Shown piece by piece: positions 17,529-27,550 of a stretch of DNA of 64,000 bases. Each line of letters opens with the position of its first letter. Positions within the stretch are counted from its first letter, which is position 1. The stretch is from Ancylobacter vacuolatus (GTDB lineage: Bacteria; Pseudomonadota; Alphaproteobacteria; Rhizobiales; Xanthobacteraceae): positions 1 through 64,000 of the forward strand of contig NZ_JAUSUH010000004.1 in NCBI RefSeq assembly GCF_030813595.1, in the 5' to 3' direction. Made by a program: the position numbers and the translations under genes. The notes under the pieces are model-generated. The model saw only the letters and a program-made list of their open reading frames with translations, ran no database searches and was not told the DNA's origin.

Positions 17529-17662
17529 GGCCGGCTCCACGTCTATGACGGCGCGCTCGGCGCCGTTGCCTACCCTGGATCTATTTTCGCCGCAGCGCTG
17601 GCGGCACGCCGAAGCGCGCGGCGAAGACATGGCCGAAGGCGGCGCGCATATGCGGCGTCCTC

Positions 17663-18020
17663 GACCCTCACCATCCGACGCTGCTCTATAGCGCCGCGCT
17701 GTTCACCTCCTATGCCCAGACGCCGAACCCGTTCGCGGTCGCCGGGGCGGCTCGGACTCTGGACGCCGGCAATCCGGTCTTCGATGCCGTCGTGTCGCTG
17801 CCGGCCGACGCCGTGCCGAATGCCGACAACCGGCTTTCGGGCGACGCGCCGGTGGTGAGCGATGACCGGCGTCCCGATCGCCGAGGATGCCGCGGGGCTG
17901 GAAGTGGGGCTGGATATGCTGGTCGGCGCCCGCACCACGCTGGGCATCGCCTATACCGGCCCGTTCGGTGGCGGCGTCACCCAGAACGGCTTCAACGCCG
18001 TGTTGAAGGCCAGCTTCTGA
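17663..18020 (+). pseudogene. Remnant of an autotransporter beta-barrel gene
   Basis: In one frame (about 17663-17860) the text LYSAALFTSYAQTPNPFAVAG ... LPADAVPNADNRLSG is typical of the linker before an autotransporter barrel. In another frame (17862-18020) it continues as GLDMLVGARTTLGIAYTG and FNAVLKASF then stop, the classic last strands of the barrel. The barrel middle is deleted and the frames do not join. Together with the transporter remnant just upstream this is a graveyard of surface-protein secretion genes. Confidence 0.72.
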
Positions 18021-18180
18021 CAGTGTACCTCACGGTCGGTCCGCAAAGACCGGGCGTGGCGCGCTGGCGGGCCGCAAGGGATCCGCCCGCCCCCCCTTGT
18101 GGTGCGGTCGCGGGGGCCGGGGCCCTGTAGCCCGCCTCCCGGACCCGCCTGGGCCGACCGACGTCTTAGCTGGATTCCCG

Positions 18181-18720
18181 ATGCTCACGCCCCCCACCCT
18201 CACCACCGCCCGTCTGATCCTGCGCCCGCACCGGGCCGAGGATTTCGAGGCGTATGCGGCGATGTGGGCGGAGCCGGCGGTGGTCCGCTTCATCGGCGGC
18301 GTTGCCTTCACGCGCGAGGCGGCGTGGAGCCGCTTCCTGCGCCATCCCGGCCTGTGGCGGTTTCTCGGCTTCGGCGCCTTCGCGGTCGAGGAGCGCGCCA
18401 GCGGCGCCTTCATTGGCGAGGCCGGCTTTCATGATTTCCGCCGCGCCCTCACCCCCTCTCTTGAGGGCACGATGGAGGCCGGCTGGGTGTTCTCAGGCGC
18501 GGCGCAGGGCAAGGGCTATGCGCGGGAGGCGATGACCGCCGCGCTCGGCTGGGCGGACGCGCACCGGCCCGGCACGCGCATCACCTGCATGATCCAGCCC
18601 AGCCATGCCGCCTCGCTGCATGTCGCCGGCACGCTCGGCTTCGTGCCGCTCGCGGACGGGCTCTATAATGGCCAGCCCATGGCGTTGCTGGAGCGTCGGC
18701 GCGCGACAGGCGGCGCCTGA
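18181..18720 (+). CDS. GNAT-family N-acetyltransferase (RimJ/RimL-like)
   Basis: A 179-residue acetyltransferase. The N-terminus LTTARLILRPHRAEDFEAYA is the RimJ/RimL/SAT pattern. The acetyl-CoA binding segment is GAAQGKGYAREAM, matching (Q/R)xxGx(G/A). It transfers an acetyl group from acetyl-CoA to an amine, in this subgroup often a protein N-terminus or small molecule. The ATG at 18181 gives the standard family start; the frame is open upstream but without family similarity. It is alone, facing the convergent TpsB gene. Confidence 0.88.
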   Translation: MLTPPTLTTARLILRPHRAEDFEAYAAMWAEPAVVRFIGGVAFTREAAWSRFLRHPGLWRFLGFGAFAVEERASGAFIGEAGFHDFRRALTPSLEGTMEAGWVFSGAAQGKGYAREAMTAALGWADAHRPGTRITCMIQPSHAASLHVAGTLGFVPLADGLYNGQPMALLERRRATGGA

Positions 18721-18833
18721 GCGGCAGCGCGACGTCGAGACCGTCTTCCCCCACCCGAAAACGCCACCCGGCGACCGAGCCGGCCTGTTCGGCCCGCGCG
18801 CGAAGAACGGGCGGCGGGCGCGGAAGCTCAGAT

Positions 18834-20627
18834 TCAGAAGCTCAGATAAAGCCGCGCCTGCACGGTGACGTCGCCGGGCTGGGTGTAGCCGGCTTCCGTC
18901 AGGGCGACGCCCGCCACCAGGCTGGCGGTGAAATTGCCGGCGAGGGCATAGTCGATGCCGGCGCCGGCGCCCGCCATGCTGACATCGAAGCTCGCCACCG
19001 GGCCGACAACGCCCTGATAGCCGTAATTATGGCCCCAGCCGACATCCAGGAACAGGTAGGGCGAAAGCTGGTCGCGGGCGCCCGTCCCGCCAAGCGCCGA
19101 GAGCCCCGGCAGGGTCGGCGTGCGCAGCTCATTGCGCCAGAAGAAGCCGCTATCGGCATTGCCGTCGTCGAGCGTGTAGCCGCGCGTGGCGTACATGCCA
19201 CCGAGGCTGATCTGCTCGGTATCGGGCAGTGCCTCGCCCGCCAGAATGCCGGAGAACTGGCTGTTCCAGCTATAGCCCGCCGCCAGCCGCGTGACGCGGG
19301 AAATGTCGGCGCCGCCATAGACATAGTTCACGTCGGTGATGCGCCCGCCACTGTAGAGGCTCCAGTTGCGGGCATCATTGCCGTCGACCACCCCGCCGGG
19401 ATTGCCCACCAGCCGCAGGTCGACGCTGGTCAGCCCGTAAGCGTCGGGCCGGGAGATCGACCAGCCGGCGATGAGATTGAACAGGCCGGCATCGGCGCCG
19501 CCAATGGCCGAACCGGCGAAATAGCCGGAGCGCGACACCGTCTTGAAGCTGGCGCCGAGAATTAGGTCGCCGAGATACACACCCGGCAGCACATTGGAGA
19601 GCGCCGTCCTGTAGAGTACCGGCACTTCCAGGGTGGAATTGTCGTAGATGAAATCCTGGAATGCCCCGGCTTGCCGGGTCGCGACATAGCTCGGCACGAT
19701 GTCAAGGCTCTGCCGGTCGCCGAGGTCCAGCACGAGCCGTGCGGCCTGGCTGTAATAGCTCGGCTGGGCCGGGCCGGAGCCGACACTGGCCGGGTCGCGC
19801 CAGAAATCCCAGCTGCCGGTCGCCTGATAGGAGATGAAACTGTCCCGCAGCATCGGCAACGCCGCACCGAAGCCGGCGAAGATGCGGTCGAAGCCGGTGG
19901 CATGGGTGCCTGTGTTGGACCAGCCGGCAAACACCTGCCACGGCTTCTGCGCCGTCACCTCCAGCGTGAACGTGCTCAGCCCCACCTCGTCGCCGGGGGA
20001 GAACACGCCGGAAACAGAGCGATACGGAAAGCGGTTGAGCCAGGCGATGTCCTCGTCCAGCGCCGCGGCATTGATGCGCTCGCCCGGCACGGCGCGCACC
20101 CTGCGGGCCAGGCTGGCCTCGCCGCCCTGAACCTCGACGGCGCCGGTGCGGAACTCCACCACCCGGAAGGTGAGAACCCCGCCGGTGATCTCCTGCGGCG
20201 GCACCGTCACCGACATGAAGGGATAGCCCTCGCCCCGGTAGACCCGCGCCACCGCCGCCTGGATGTCGGCGATGAGCCGGCGGCTCACCGGCTGGCCGAG
20301 AAACGGCGCCAGCGCCGGCTCCAGCCGTGCCGGCGACAGGGCCCCGATCGCGCCGATGCGCAGACCGGGCACGGGCGGCGCGTCGATCGGGTCGGTCGGC
20401 CCGGCAAGGCGGATACCCCGGAGGTTGACGCCCAGCGGCGTGTCGTCCGCCGCGCCGATCAGATCCGGCGGGCTGACCGTCAGCTGCCCCTGCCCCGTCA
20501 CCGCCGGCGGCAGGTTACGCTCGAGCGGCGCGCGCTGCTGCGCGCTCGCCCCGCCGGCCGACGCCATCAGCCCGAAAAGAGCCGCGCCGGCGGCGCCGAC
20601 CGCGAAAGAGCGAAGACCGCCTGTCAT
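18834..20627 (-). CDS. Two-partner secretion outer-membrane transporter (FhaC/ShlB-like TpsB)
   Basis: A 597-residue outer-membrane transporter. A signal peptide (about 1-30, ending ASAQ) is followed by a POTRA region (AAVARVYRGEGYPFMSVTVP) and a 16-strand barrel ending in aromatic residues (ARLYLSF). It recognises the N-terminal TPS domain of its partner and secretes it. Its ATG directly abuts the TAG stop of tpsA (TAGATG), so it is translated from the same mRNA as the giant adhesin before it. A deleted, inverted copy is visible at 17309-17528. Confidence 0.92.
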   Translation of the reverse strand: MTGGLRSFAVGAAGAALFGLMASAGGASAQQRAPLERNLPPAVTGQGQLTVSPPDLIGAADDTPLGVNLRGIRLAGPTDPIDAPPVPGLRIGAIGALSPARLEPALAPFLGQPVSRRLIADIQAAVARVYRGEGYPFMSVTVPPQEITGGVLTFRVVEFRTGAVEVQGGEASLARRVRAVPGERINAAALDEDIAWLNRFPYRSVSGVFSPGDEVGLSTFTLEVTAQKPWQVFAGWSNTGTHATGFDRIFAGFGAALPMLRDSFISYQATGSWDFWRDPASVGSGPAQPSYYSQAARLVLDLGDRQSLDIVPSYVATRQAGAFQDFIYDNSTLEVPVLYRTALSNVLPGVYLGDLILGASFKTVSRSGYFAGSAIGGADAGLFNLIAGWSISRPDAYGLTSVDLRLVGNPGGVVDGNDARNWSLYSGGRITDVNYVYGGADISRVTRLAAGYSWNSQFSGILAGEALPDTEQISLGGMYATRGYTLDDGNADSGFFWRNELRTPTLPGLSALGGTGARDQLSPYLFLDVGWGHNYGYQGVVGPVASFDVSMAGAGAGIDYALAGNFTASLVAGVALTEAGYTQPGDVTVQARLYLSF

Positions 20628-23600
20628 CTACTGGGCCTTCATCGTCAGTTGCGGGCTGTAGAAAATGCCGGGTGCCGGCTCGCGCTGGTAGACATCGATC
20701 AGCGAGAGCAGCACGAGCAGCTCCCGGGTCCGCCGGCGCTCATCGGTCGGGTTGGTCTCGATGAAGTCGGGCGGCAGGGGCTGCGTCACCGCGAGCACGC
20801 CGGGCAGATAGGTCAGGGCATAGTTCGCCGACGCCACGACGCTGCCCTGGAGAATGGCATATTGGCCGGGCGGCGATGAAATCTCCGCCGGGGTGACAAG
20901 CTCCCCCGCCAGCGTGTCGCCATTGACCAGGCCCTCGCCACCGATCGTGTAGGTCAGGGGCGGGTTGGGCTGGTCGACGAAGCGGACCAGATTATTGGCG
21001 ATGACGAGGATCGGCCGCGGCGTCACGCTGAAGGCGCCGGCTTCATAGGTGAGCGTGTAATTACCGGTGGCCGCGCCGGTCAGCGTGCCGCCGGAGGCGG
21101 TGGCGGTGTAGGCGCCGCCGACATTGGAACTTGCCGTCGCCGTGGTGGAATAGGCCAGCCCGGAGAGGTTGCTGTCGCCCTGCCCGTTCATCCAGCCACT
21201 GGCGGAGAAGTCATAGCTCGGCGTCGTCGAGCCATAGGTCTGGGTGCCGGTGGCGGTCACGGTCAGCGTCGCCGGGGTCACGGTGAAGGCGCCGGTTTCA
21301 TAGGAGAGCGTGTAGTTGCCGGTGGCCGCACCGGTCAGCGTGCCGCCGGAAGCGGTGGCGGTGTAGGCGCCGCCGACATTGGAACTTGCCGTCGCCGTGG
21401 TGGAATAGGCCAGCCCGGAGAGGTCCGCGTCGCCCTGCCCGTTCATCCAGCCACTCGCCGAATAGTCATAGCTCGGCGTCGTCGAGCCATAGGTCTGGGT
21501 GCCGGTCGCCGTCACGATCAGCGTCGCCGGGGTCACGCTGAAGGCGCCGGCTTCATAGGTGAGCGTGTAATTGCCTGACGCGTCGCCGGTCAGCGTACCG
21601 CCGGAAGCGGTGGCGGTGTAGGTGCCGCTGACATTGGAGGTGGCGCTCGCCGTGGTGGTGTAATCGAGCCCGGAGAGGTTGCTGTCGCCCTGCCCGTTCA
21701 TCCAGCCACTGGCGGAAAAATCATAGCTCGGCGTCGTCGAGCCATAGGTCTGGGTGCCGGTCGCGGTCACGGTCAGCGTCGCCGGGGTCACGCTGAAGGC
21801 GCCGGCTTCATAGGAGAGCGTGTAATTGCCGGTGGCCGCACCGGTCAGCGTGCCGCCGGAGGCGGTGGCGGTGTAGGCGCCGCCGACATTGGAGGTGACG
21901 CTCGCCGTGGTGGTGTAATCGAGCCCGGAGAGGTTGCTGTCGCTTTGCCCGTTCATCCAGCCGCTGGCGGAATAGTCATAGCTGGGCGTCGTCGAGCCAT
22001 AGGTCTGGGTGCCGGTCGCCGTCACGATCAGCGTCGCCGGGGTCACGCTGAAGGCGCCGGCTTCATAGGTGAGCGTGTAATTGCCGCTCGCCGCACCCGT
22101 CAGCGTGCCGCCGGAAGCGGTGGCGGTGTAGCTGCCGCCGACATTCGAGGTGGCGCTCGCCGTGGTGGAATAGGCCAGCCCGGAGAGGTTGCTGTCGCTT
22201 TGCCCGTTCATCCAGCCGCTGGCGGAATAGTCATAGCTCGGCGTCGTCGAGCCATAGGTCTGGGTGCCGGTCGCCGTCACGGTCAGCGTCGCCGGGGTCA
22301 CGGTGAAGGCGCCGGCTTCATAGGTGAGCGTGTAATTGCCGGTGGCCGCACCGGTCAGCGTGCCGCCGGAGGCGGTGGCGGTGTAGCTTCCGCCGACATT
22401 GGAGGTGGCGCTCGCCGTGGTGGTGTAATCGAGCCCGGAGAGGTTGCTGTCGCCCTGCCCGTTCATCCAGCCACTGGCGGAATAGTCATAGCTGGGCGTC
22501 GTCGAGCCATAGGTCTGCGTGCCGGTCGCCGTCACGGTCAGCGTCGCCGGGGTGACATGGTTGATCCCGACGAAGCGGGTGGCGCCGCCGAGCCGGTAGG
22601 TGCCGGTGAGGCCGGTGACGCCGGGATAGGTGGTGCCGGCATTGGTGGTGGAGGTCAGGTCGGCGCCGAAGACCGGCGTTCCGGTGGTGGTGTTCCACCA
22701 GCCGGTGCCCATCTGGCTCACCACCGCCGTGGAGGGATCGCTGCCATAGGTGATGGTCTGCATCGCGCCAACCACCCCGGAGACGCCGAACAGCTCGGGC
22801 AGATAGGTGGCGTCGGCCGGCGCCCAGACGCTGATATCCCAGCCGGAATAGCGGCTCCAGTCCTGCATCTGGGCGGTGGTCAGCCCATAGGAGGAAGCGG
22901 ACCCGGCGGAACTCGCCTGGCCGGTGGTCTGGGTGTTCCAATAGGACGACGCGACCGTGCCGGAATTGGTGGCGACGAGGCCGCCGCGCGTGCCGCCGCC
23001 GCTGACCGCGCCGATGGCGTAGCTCTCAGTGAGGCTGCCGGTATTGCTGCCGACAAGGCCGCCGAGTTCCGCGTCCGCCCATGTGCCGGTGACGCTGCCG
23101 GTGGCGTAGGTTTGGGTGATGGCGCCGGCATTGGCGCCGACGAGGCCGCCGCCCGCGCCGCTGGCCCGCACCGCGCCGCTGGCGAAGGATTGGGTGAGCG
23201 TGCCGGCCGTCACCTCGCCGACGAGGCCGCCCACCTTGCTGGCCCCCTCCACATCGCCGGCCGCGAACACCTGGGTCACCGTGCCGGAACTGGCGCCGAT
23301 CAGGCCGCCGACCGCGTCCTGGCCGACGACATCGCCCAGCGCATAGGAGGTGTTGACCGTGCCGTCATTGCTGCCGATGAGCCCACCCACCTCGGGGGCC
23401 GCCTCCTTGCCGCTGACATTGCCGGTGGCGTAGGATTCGATGACGGTGCCGGAATTGGCGCCCACGAGGCCGCCGACCTCGCCGGTTCCCTCCACCGCGC
23501 CGCTGGCGAAGGACTGGGACAGCGTGCCGGCCGTCACCTCGCCGACAAGGCCGCCGACCTTGGTGGCGCCCGAGATGGTGCCGGTCGCCGAGGCCTTGGC

Positions 23601-26600
23601 GAGGCTGATCTCCAGCTTGCCGACGACGCCGCCCGCCCGCTCGCCGGTGCCGGTGACATTGCCGGTGCCGTGCAGCCCGTCAAAGCTGCTGGCGCCGGTG
23701 CCGGAAGTGCCGATGAGGCCGCCCACATTGTCCCGGCCGGATACGGCGGCGCTGCTGGTCACGTCGGTCAGCGTGGCCAGCACCACTGTGCCGACCACCG
23801 CGCCGACATTGTCGCGCCCGGCGATGCTGCCGCCCTCAAGCCGGATATTCGCGAGGGTGGCGCTGGTGGTGGACGAGCCGGCGACGCCGAACATCCCGAC
23901 GGAATCGGTGGCGGCGCGGGCGATCGACAGGTCGTGTATCGTGTAGTCGCCGCCGTCGAAGGTGCCGGTGAACGGCGTGGTGCTGTCGCCCAGCGACACG
24001 AAGCCGGTCGCGCCCCACACGCTGGCTTCATTGGTGCCATTGGTGGCCGAGGCGTCGATGTCGGCACCGAGGCGATAGCTGCCGGCGAGGTCGAGCCGGA
24101 CGAACTGCAGCTGGTGCAGGTTGGACAGCGTGGTGACGCCGTCGGCCGCCACCGCCGCCTCCCAGCGGCCAATGGGGCGGATGTCGCCGGTCTGGTACCA
24201 ATCGGTGGTGAAGTCCCAGTCCGTATAGCTCGCGGAGGTGCGCGCCTCGGCGGTCGTCAGCCCGGTGACACTGGCATTGGTGGCGAAGGAACGGCCAAAG
24301 GCGCTTGCCTGGCCGGTGGTCTCCGTGTCCCAGAAGGAGGTGGCGATGGTGGTCGCGGCGGCCACGAGACCAATCAGGCCGCCGACATCGAATCGTCCCG
24401 TCACCTTGCCGGAGGCATAGCTCTCCGAGACGCCGCCCGAGCTGAGGTAGCCGATCAGACCGCCGACGTCGCTGGACGCCGAGGTGACGTTGCCGGTGGC
24501 GTAGGTCTGGCTCACAGTCCCGCCCATATAGCCGATCAGGCCGCCCAGATATTGCGCGTCGTCGGCCCGCGGGGGAATCGGAACCTCTGCGACATTGCCG
24601 GTGGCGTAGGACTGCGTCACCGATCCGGCCAAGCGCCCGGCGAGGCCGCCGACATAATCAGCCGCGCCGGTCACGCTCCCGGTCGCGTAGGAGCGGGAAA
24701 CCGCGCCGCCGCCGATGCCGATCAGGCCGCCGACATAGTCGTCCGCGCCATAGACGTCGCCCGTGGCATAGGAATTCGTGACATCCCCCCTGGTGTAGCC
24801 GACCAGGCCGCCGGCATTGCTGACGTCGCTGTAGGTCCCTGCCGTCACATTGCCGGTCGCGTGGGAATTGGTGATCGCCCTGTCGGCGCTGCCGACCAGC
24901 CCGCCGACATAGGCAAGCCCGCTCACATTGCCGGTGGCGTAGGAGTCGGAAATCGGCGTGGACGTTGCCTTGCCGACCAGCCCGCCGACATAGGCGGCGC
25001 TCGGCGCCGATATGTCGCCGGTGGCGTGGGAATTGGCGATGGTGCCGCTGGAGATGGAGCCAACCAGACCGCCAACATTCAGGCCATTGCCGGTGACGGC
25101 GCCGGAAGAGGACGAATCGATGATTCCGCCGCCCGTCATGCTGCCCACCAGCCCGCCCACATCCGCGTTGAACGTGCTGGTCACGTTCAGAGTGCTGGTG
25201 ACGTTGAGCACGATGCTGTTGGTCATCGTACCGGCCACGGCGCCGACATGATTGCGCGCCGTGACGCTGCCGCCGATGAGCGACAGGTCGCGCACCGCGA
25301 TCTTGTCGGAGGCCTCGGTCTCGATGACGGAGAACAGGCCGACATTGACGGCCGGCGGCGGGGCAATGGTGAGGTTGGAGATGGAATGGCCGAAGCCGGC
25401 GAACACGCCGGTGAAGGTGCCGTCGACGACCGATGTCGTATAGGTCGTGCCCGCCGCGTCGAGGTCCGCCACGAGCGCGTAGTTTGCGTAAGGGATGAAC
25501 TCTATGCCGAAATCCGCCATGGAGCGGATCAGGAAGTAGTCGCTAAGCGCTCCCACCGCGCCTATCTGCAGCGAGGCATTGCTGCCGGAGAGGGTGATCG
25601 GCGCGTTGACCGTGTAGCCCTTGCCAACGCCATACTGGATCACCAGCCCGGCATTGGTGCCGCTGGCGGTGACGGCGGCGTCGAAGATCACATTGCCGGC
25701 CGCCGCCAGCGTCAGCACGCTGTCGGCGGACCAGGCGAGCGGCGCCGCCACGGTGATGTTGCCGGACTGACTGCCACTGGTGCCTGTTGTCACCGTCACA
25801 TTGGCGGTCGCCAGAGCGGCCGTGAGAGTGTCGACATTCAGCACGCTGTCATCGGCAGTGGCGTCGAAGCCGGAGACGCCCGAGCTGGGCGCGTCCGAGA
25901 TGGTGAGGTTGTAGGGGTCGAGCAGCAGCGTGCCCCAGGCGCCCCGGCTCGCCCGCAGATCAGCGGTGCCGGCATAGGCGAGCACCGCCTTGCCGGAGAC
26001 TTCCGCGTCGCCGCCGCGGGTGATGCCGGTGGCGGAGATGGCGCCGGCGAAGCGGGTTTCCTCATTGGACCACACCACCACGCGGCCGCCCGTGCCCGCC
26101 GAACCGTCCGCCCGCAGGCGCGCGCCGGCCTCCACCGTGGTGCGCCTCGCGGTGGCGACGGTCTCGGGGAGGTACTTCGCCCCGGCGCCGCCCTGATAGT
26201 CGCCGCCGACCAGCACGGTGCCGCCTGTCGCGCCGGACGCGTCGAGCACCGAGGCCGCCCCCAGCGCCACGCTCTCGCCGGTGACAACGATGCTTCCGCC
26301 CTTGGCCTTGCGGCCGCGCGCGTCGAGCGTGCCGTCCACCTTCACCGCGCCGCCGGAGACACGGATCTCGCCGCCCTTGGCCTTGCCGGCGCGGCTGGCG
26401 GTGCGGGCGGTCATCTTCTGCGAGACGGAGACGCTGCCGCTGGCGCCGGCGGTCAGGAAGATGCGCCCGCCCTTGGTGGCGACACCCTCCGCCGTGGTGA
26501 AGCCCTTGGTGTTGCCGGCCAGCGCATAGACATTGCCACCATTGGCCCGCAGCTCCGCCTCGGCCGCCTTGATGACACCGGACGTCTTCACCTGCGTGTC

Positions 26601-27299
26601 CGAGCCGCCGACCTTCACCACGATCTTGCCGTCGGAGAGCGCGCTATCGCGCACCAGCACCTCATAGCCGGCGGCCAGCGCCACCGTCCCCTCGGGCGCG
26701 GTGAGGGTGCCGGCATTCTCCACCTTGCGGGCGATGAGGGCGACATCGCCGCCCAGCGCGCCGACGGTGCCGTAATTCACCACCGCCGCCGTGCTGGTGC
26801 CGCGAAAGGTCATGTCGCCGCCGGCCAGGAAATCGCCGTCCGCCACATCCTGGGTGGAGGCGACGAAATGGCCGCCGGTCGACACCGTGCCGGAGGCGCC
26901 GACGACGATGCCGGCGGGATTGACGAGATAGAGGCTGCCCGAGGCCGACAGCGAGCCGTCGATTTGCGAGGGCGAGAAGCCGGTGACGCGGTTCAGCGTC
27001 GCCCCGCTGCCATTCTCGAAGCGCACGGCATTGCCGGCGCCGACGGAGAACGAGCCCCAATTGAGGATGGCGCGGGCAGTGCTCTGGTTGACGGTCATCG
27101 CGCCAGCGCTGGGCTGGCCGATGGTGGCGCTGCCCGCGACCACGGAACCGCCGGTGGGCAGGGTGCCCTGCGCCAGCGCGCCGCCGGGCAGAGCGGCGGC
27201 GAGGAAGGCGGCGCCCGCCAGCCACCGATCGGCCGAGGCGCGAAGAATCGATCGTGCGGCGCCGTTGCCACGCCGTCGCACCGGCCCATCGTCACGCAT
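20628..27299 (-). CDS. Giant filamentous-haemagglutinin-like adhesin (TpsA) with GLUG and MBG repeats
   Basis: About 2223 residues. A long basic N-region and hydrophobic core ending GALAQG form the signal peptide. The TPS recognition domain follows, with LNRVTGFSPSQIDGSLSASG and LVNPAGIVVG, and then a beta-helical stem. Dozens of GLUG-type repeats (GGLVG ... YATGNVSG) are followed by six near-identical 85-residue MBG/YDG repeats and one divergent copy. It is exported by the TpsB encoded immediately downstream. Expected role is surface attachment or cell-cell contact. The start is uncertain: ATG 27299 is used, but GTG 27359 has a GAGGGG just upstream and would add 20 residues. Confidence 0.9.
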   Translation of the reverse strand: MRDDGPVRRRGNGAARSILRASADRWLAGAAFLAAALPGGALAQGTLPTGGSVVAGSATIGQPSAGAMTVNQSTARAILNWGSFSVGAGNAVRFENGSGATLNRVTGFSPSQIDGSLSASGSLYLVNPAGIVVGASGTVSTGGHFVASTQDVADGDFLAGGDMTFRGTSTAAVVNYGTVGALGGDVALIARKVENAGTLTAPEGTVALAAGYEVLVRDSALSDGKIVVKVGGSDTQVKTSGVIKAAEAELRANGGNVYALAGNTKGFTTAEGVATKGGRIFLTAGASGSVSVSQKMTARTASRAGKAKGGEIRVSGGAVKVDGTLDARGRKAKGGSIVVTGESVALGAASVLDASGATGGTVLVGGDYQGGAGAKYLPETVATARRTTVEAGARLRADGSAGTGGRVVVWSNEETRFAGAISATGITRGGDAEVSGKAVLAYAGTADLRASRGAWGTLLLDPYNLTISDAPSSGVSGFDATADDSVLNVDTLTAALATANVTVTTGTSGSQSGNITVAAPLAWSADSVLTLAAAGNVIFDAAVTASGTNAGLVIQYGVGKGYTVNAPITLSGSNASLQIGAVGALSDYFLIRSMADFGIEFIPYANYALVADLDAAGTTYTTSVVDGTFTGVFAGFGHSISNLTIAPPPAVNVGLFSVIETEASDKIAVRDLSLIGGSVTARNHVGAVAGTMTNSIVLNVTSTLNVTSTFNADVGGLVGSMTGGGIIDSSSSGAVTGNGLNVGGLVGSISSGTIANSHATGDISAPSAAYVGGLVGKATSTPISDSYATGNVSGLAYVGGLVGSADRAITNSHATGNVTAGTYSDVSNAGGLVGYTRGDVTNSYATGDVYGADDYVGGLIGIGGGAVSRSYATGSVTGAADYVGGLAGRLAGSVTQSYATGNVAEVPIPPRADDAQYLGGLIGYMGGTVSQTYATGNVTSASSDVGGLIGYLSSGGVSESYASGKVTGRFDVGGLIGLVAAATTIATSFWDTETTGQASAFGRSFATNASVTGLTTAEARTSASYTDWDFTTDWYQTGDIRPIGRWEAAVAADGVTTLSNLHQLQFVRLDLAGSYRLGADIDASATNGTNEASVWGATGFVSLGDSTTPFTGTFDGGDYTIHDLSIARAATDSVGMFGVAGSSTTSATLANIRLEGGSIAGRDNVGAVVGTVVLATLTDVTSSAAVSGRDNVGGLIGTSGTGASSFDGLHGTGNVTGTGERAGGVVGKLEISLAKASATGTISGATKVGGLVGEVTAGTLSQSFASGAVEGTGEVGGLVGANSGTVIESYATGNVSGKEAAPEVGGLIGSNDGTVNTSYALGDVVGQDAVGGLIGASSGTVTQVFAAGDVEGASKVGGLVGEVTAGTLTQSFASGAVRASGAGGGLVGANAGAITQTYATGSVTGTWADAELGGLVGSNTGSLTESYAIGAVSGGGTRGGLVATNSGTVASSYWNTQTTGQASSAGSASSYGLTTAQMQDWSRYSGWDISVWAPADATYLPELFGVSGVVGAMQTITYGSDPSTAVVSQMGTGWWNTTTGTPVFGADLTSTTNAGTTYPGVTGLTGTYRLGGATRFVGINHVTPATLTVTATGTQTYGSTTPSYDYSASGWMNGQGDSNLSGLDYTTTASATSNVGGSYTATASGGTLTGAATGNYTLTYEAGAFTVTPATLTVTATGTQTYGSTTPSYDYSASGWMNGQSDSNLSGLAYSTTASATSNVGGSYTATASGGTLTGAASGNYTLTYEAGAFSVTPATLIVTATGTQTYGSTTPSYDYSASGWMNGQSDSNLSGLDYTTTASVTSNVGGAYTATASGGTLTGAATGNYTLSYEAGAFSVTPATLTVTATGTQTYGSTTPSYDFSASGWMNGQGDSNLSGLDYTTTASATSNVSGTYTATASGGTLTGDASGNYTLTYEAGAFSVTPATLIVTATGTQTYGSTTPSYDYSASGWMNGQGDADLSGLAYSTTATASSNVGGAYTATASGGTLTGAATGNYTLSYETGAFTVTPATLTVTATGTQTYGSTTPSYDFSASGWMNGQGDSNLSGLAYSTTATASSNVGGAYTATASGGTLTGAATGNYTLTYEAGAFSVTPRPILVIANNLVRFVDQPNPPLTYTIGGEGLVNGDTLAGELVTPAEISSPPGQYAILQGSVVASANYALTYLPGVLAVTQPLPPDFIETNPTDERRRTRELLVLLSLIDVYQREPAPGIFYSPQLTMKAQ
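21024..22553 (-). repeat. Six tandem 255-bp repeats encoding MBG/YDG domains
   Basis: Six copies of an 85-codon unit with no length change, beginning at 22553, 22298, 22043, 21788, 21533 and 21278. Each encodes a domain starting TPATLTVTATGTQTYGSTTP with only a few substitutions (G/S at NGQGD/NGQSD, DY/AY, VGGSY/VGGAY). A seventh, divergent copy begins TPRPILVIANN. Such perfect in-frame periodicity allows copy-number change by recombination or slippage. Confidence 0.93.
22900..25230 (-). repeat. GLUG-repeat region of the adhesin
   Basis: Irregular repeats of about 25-30 codons, each with a VGGLVG core followed by a variable stretch and SYATGNV or similar. They occupy two blocks separated by a non-GLUG segment around 23.8-24.3 kb. 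The DNA is GC-rich and self-similar, which also creates long false open frames on the opposite strand. Confidence 0.8.
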
Positions 27300-27550
27300 C
27301 GGAATCGCCCACCGCTTGCAATGCCTTGGCGCCCTGCGCGCGATACCGTCCCGCGCCACGACCCCTCGTGGGGCACTGTACTCAACTACCTAGCGCTTGA
27401 GAAGATCGACCGCCGCCCTTCGAGAGCGGCGCGCCGGGCAAAACGGGCCGCGCCCTCTGGCCACCGTCGCCGGAAGCTACCGCTGGCCCGCCCCCTCCCG
27501 CACGGTCGAGGCTCGCGACGGAACGGCGAACCTCCCGCGAATCGCCGGCG
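27300..27550. other. Spacer between the adhesin start and the csp terminator
   Basis: This holds the leader and presumably the promoter of the tpsA-tpsB operon. A small GGGG/CCCC hairpin straddles 27361-27376 close to the alternative GTG start. I see no gene here. Confidence 0.35.

Noticed and set aside
21024..22553. Regularly spaced repeats considered as a CRISPR array
   Set aside because: The 255-bp units are coding throughout, have no short direct repeat/unique spacer pattern, and no cas genes are near.
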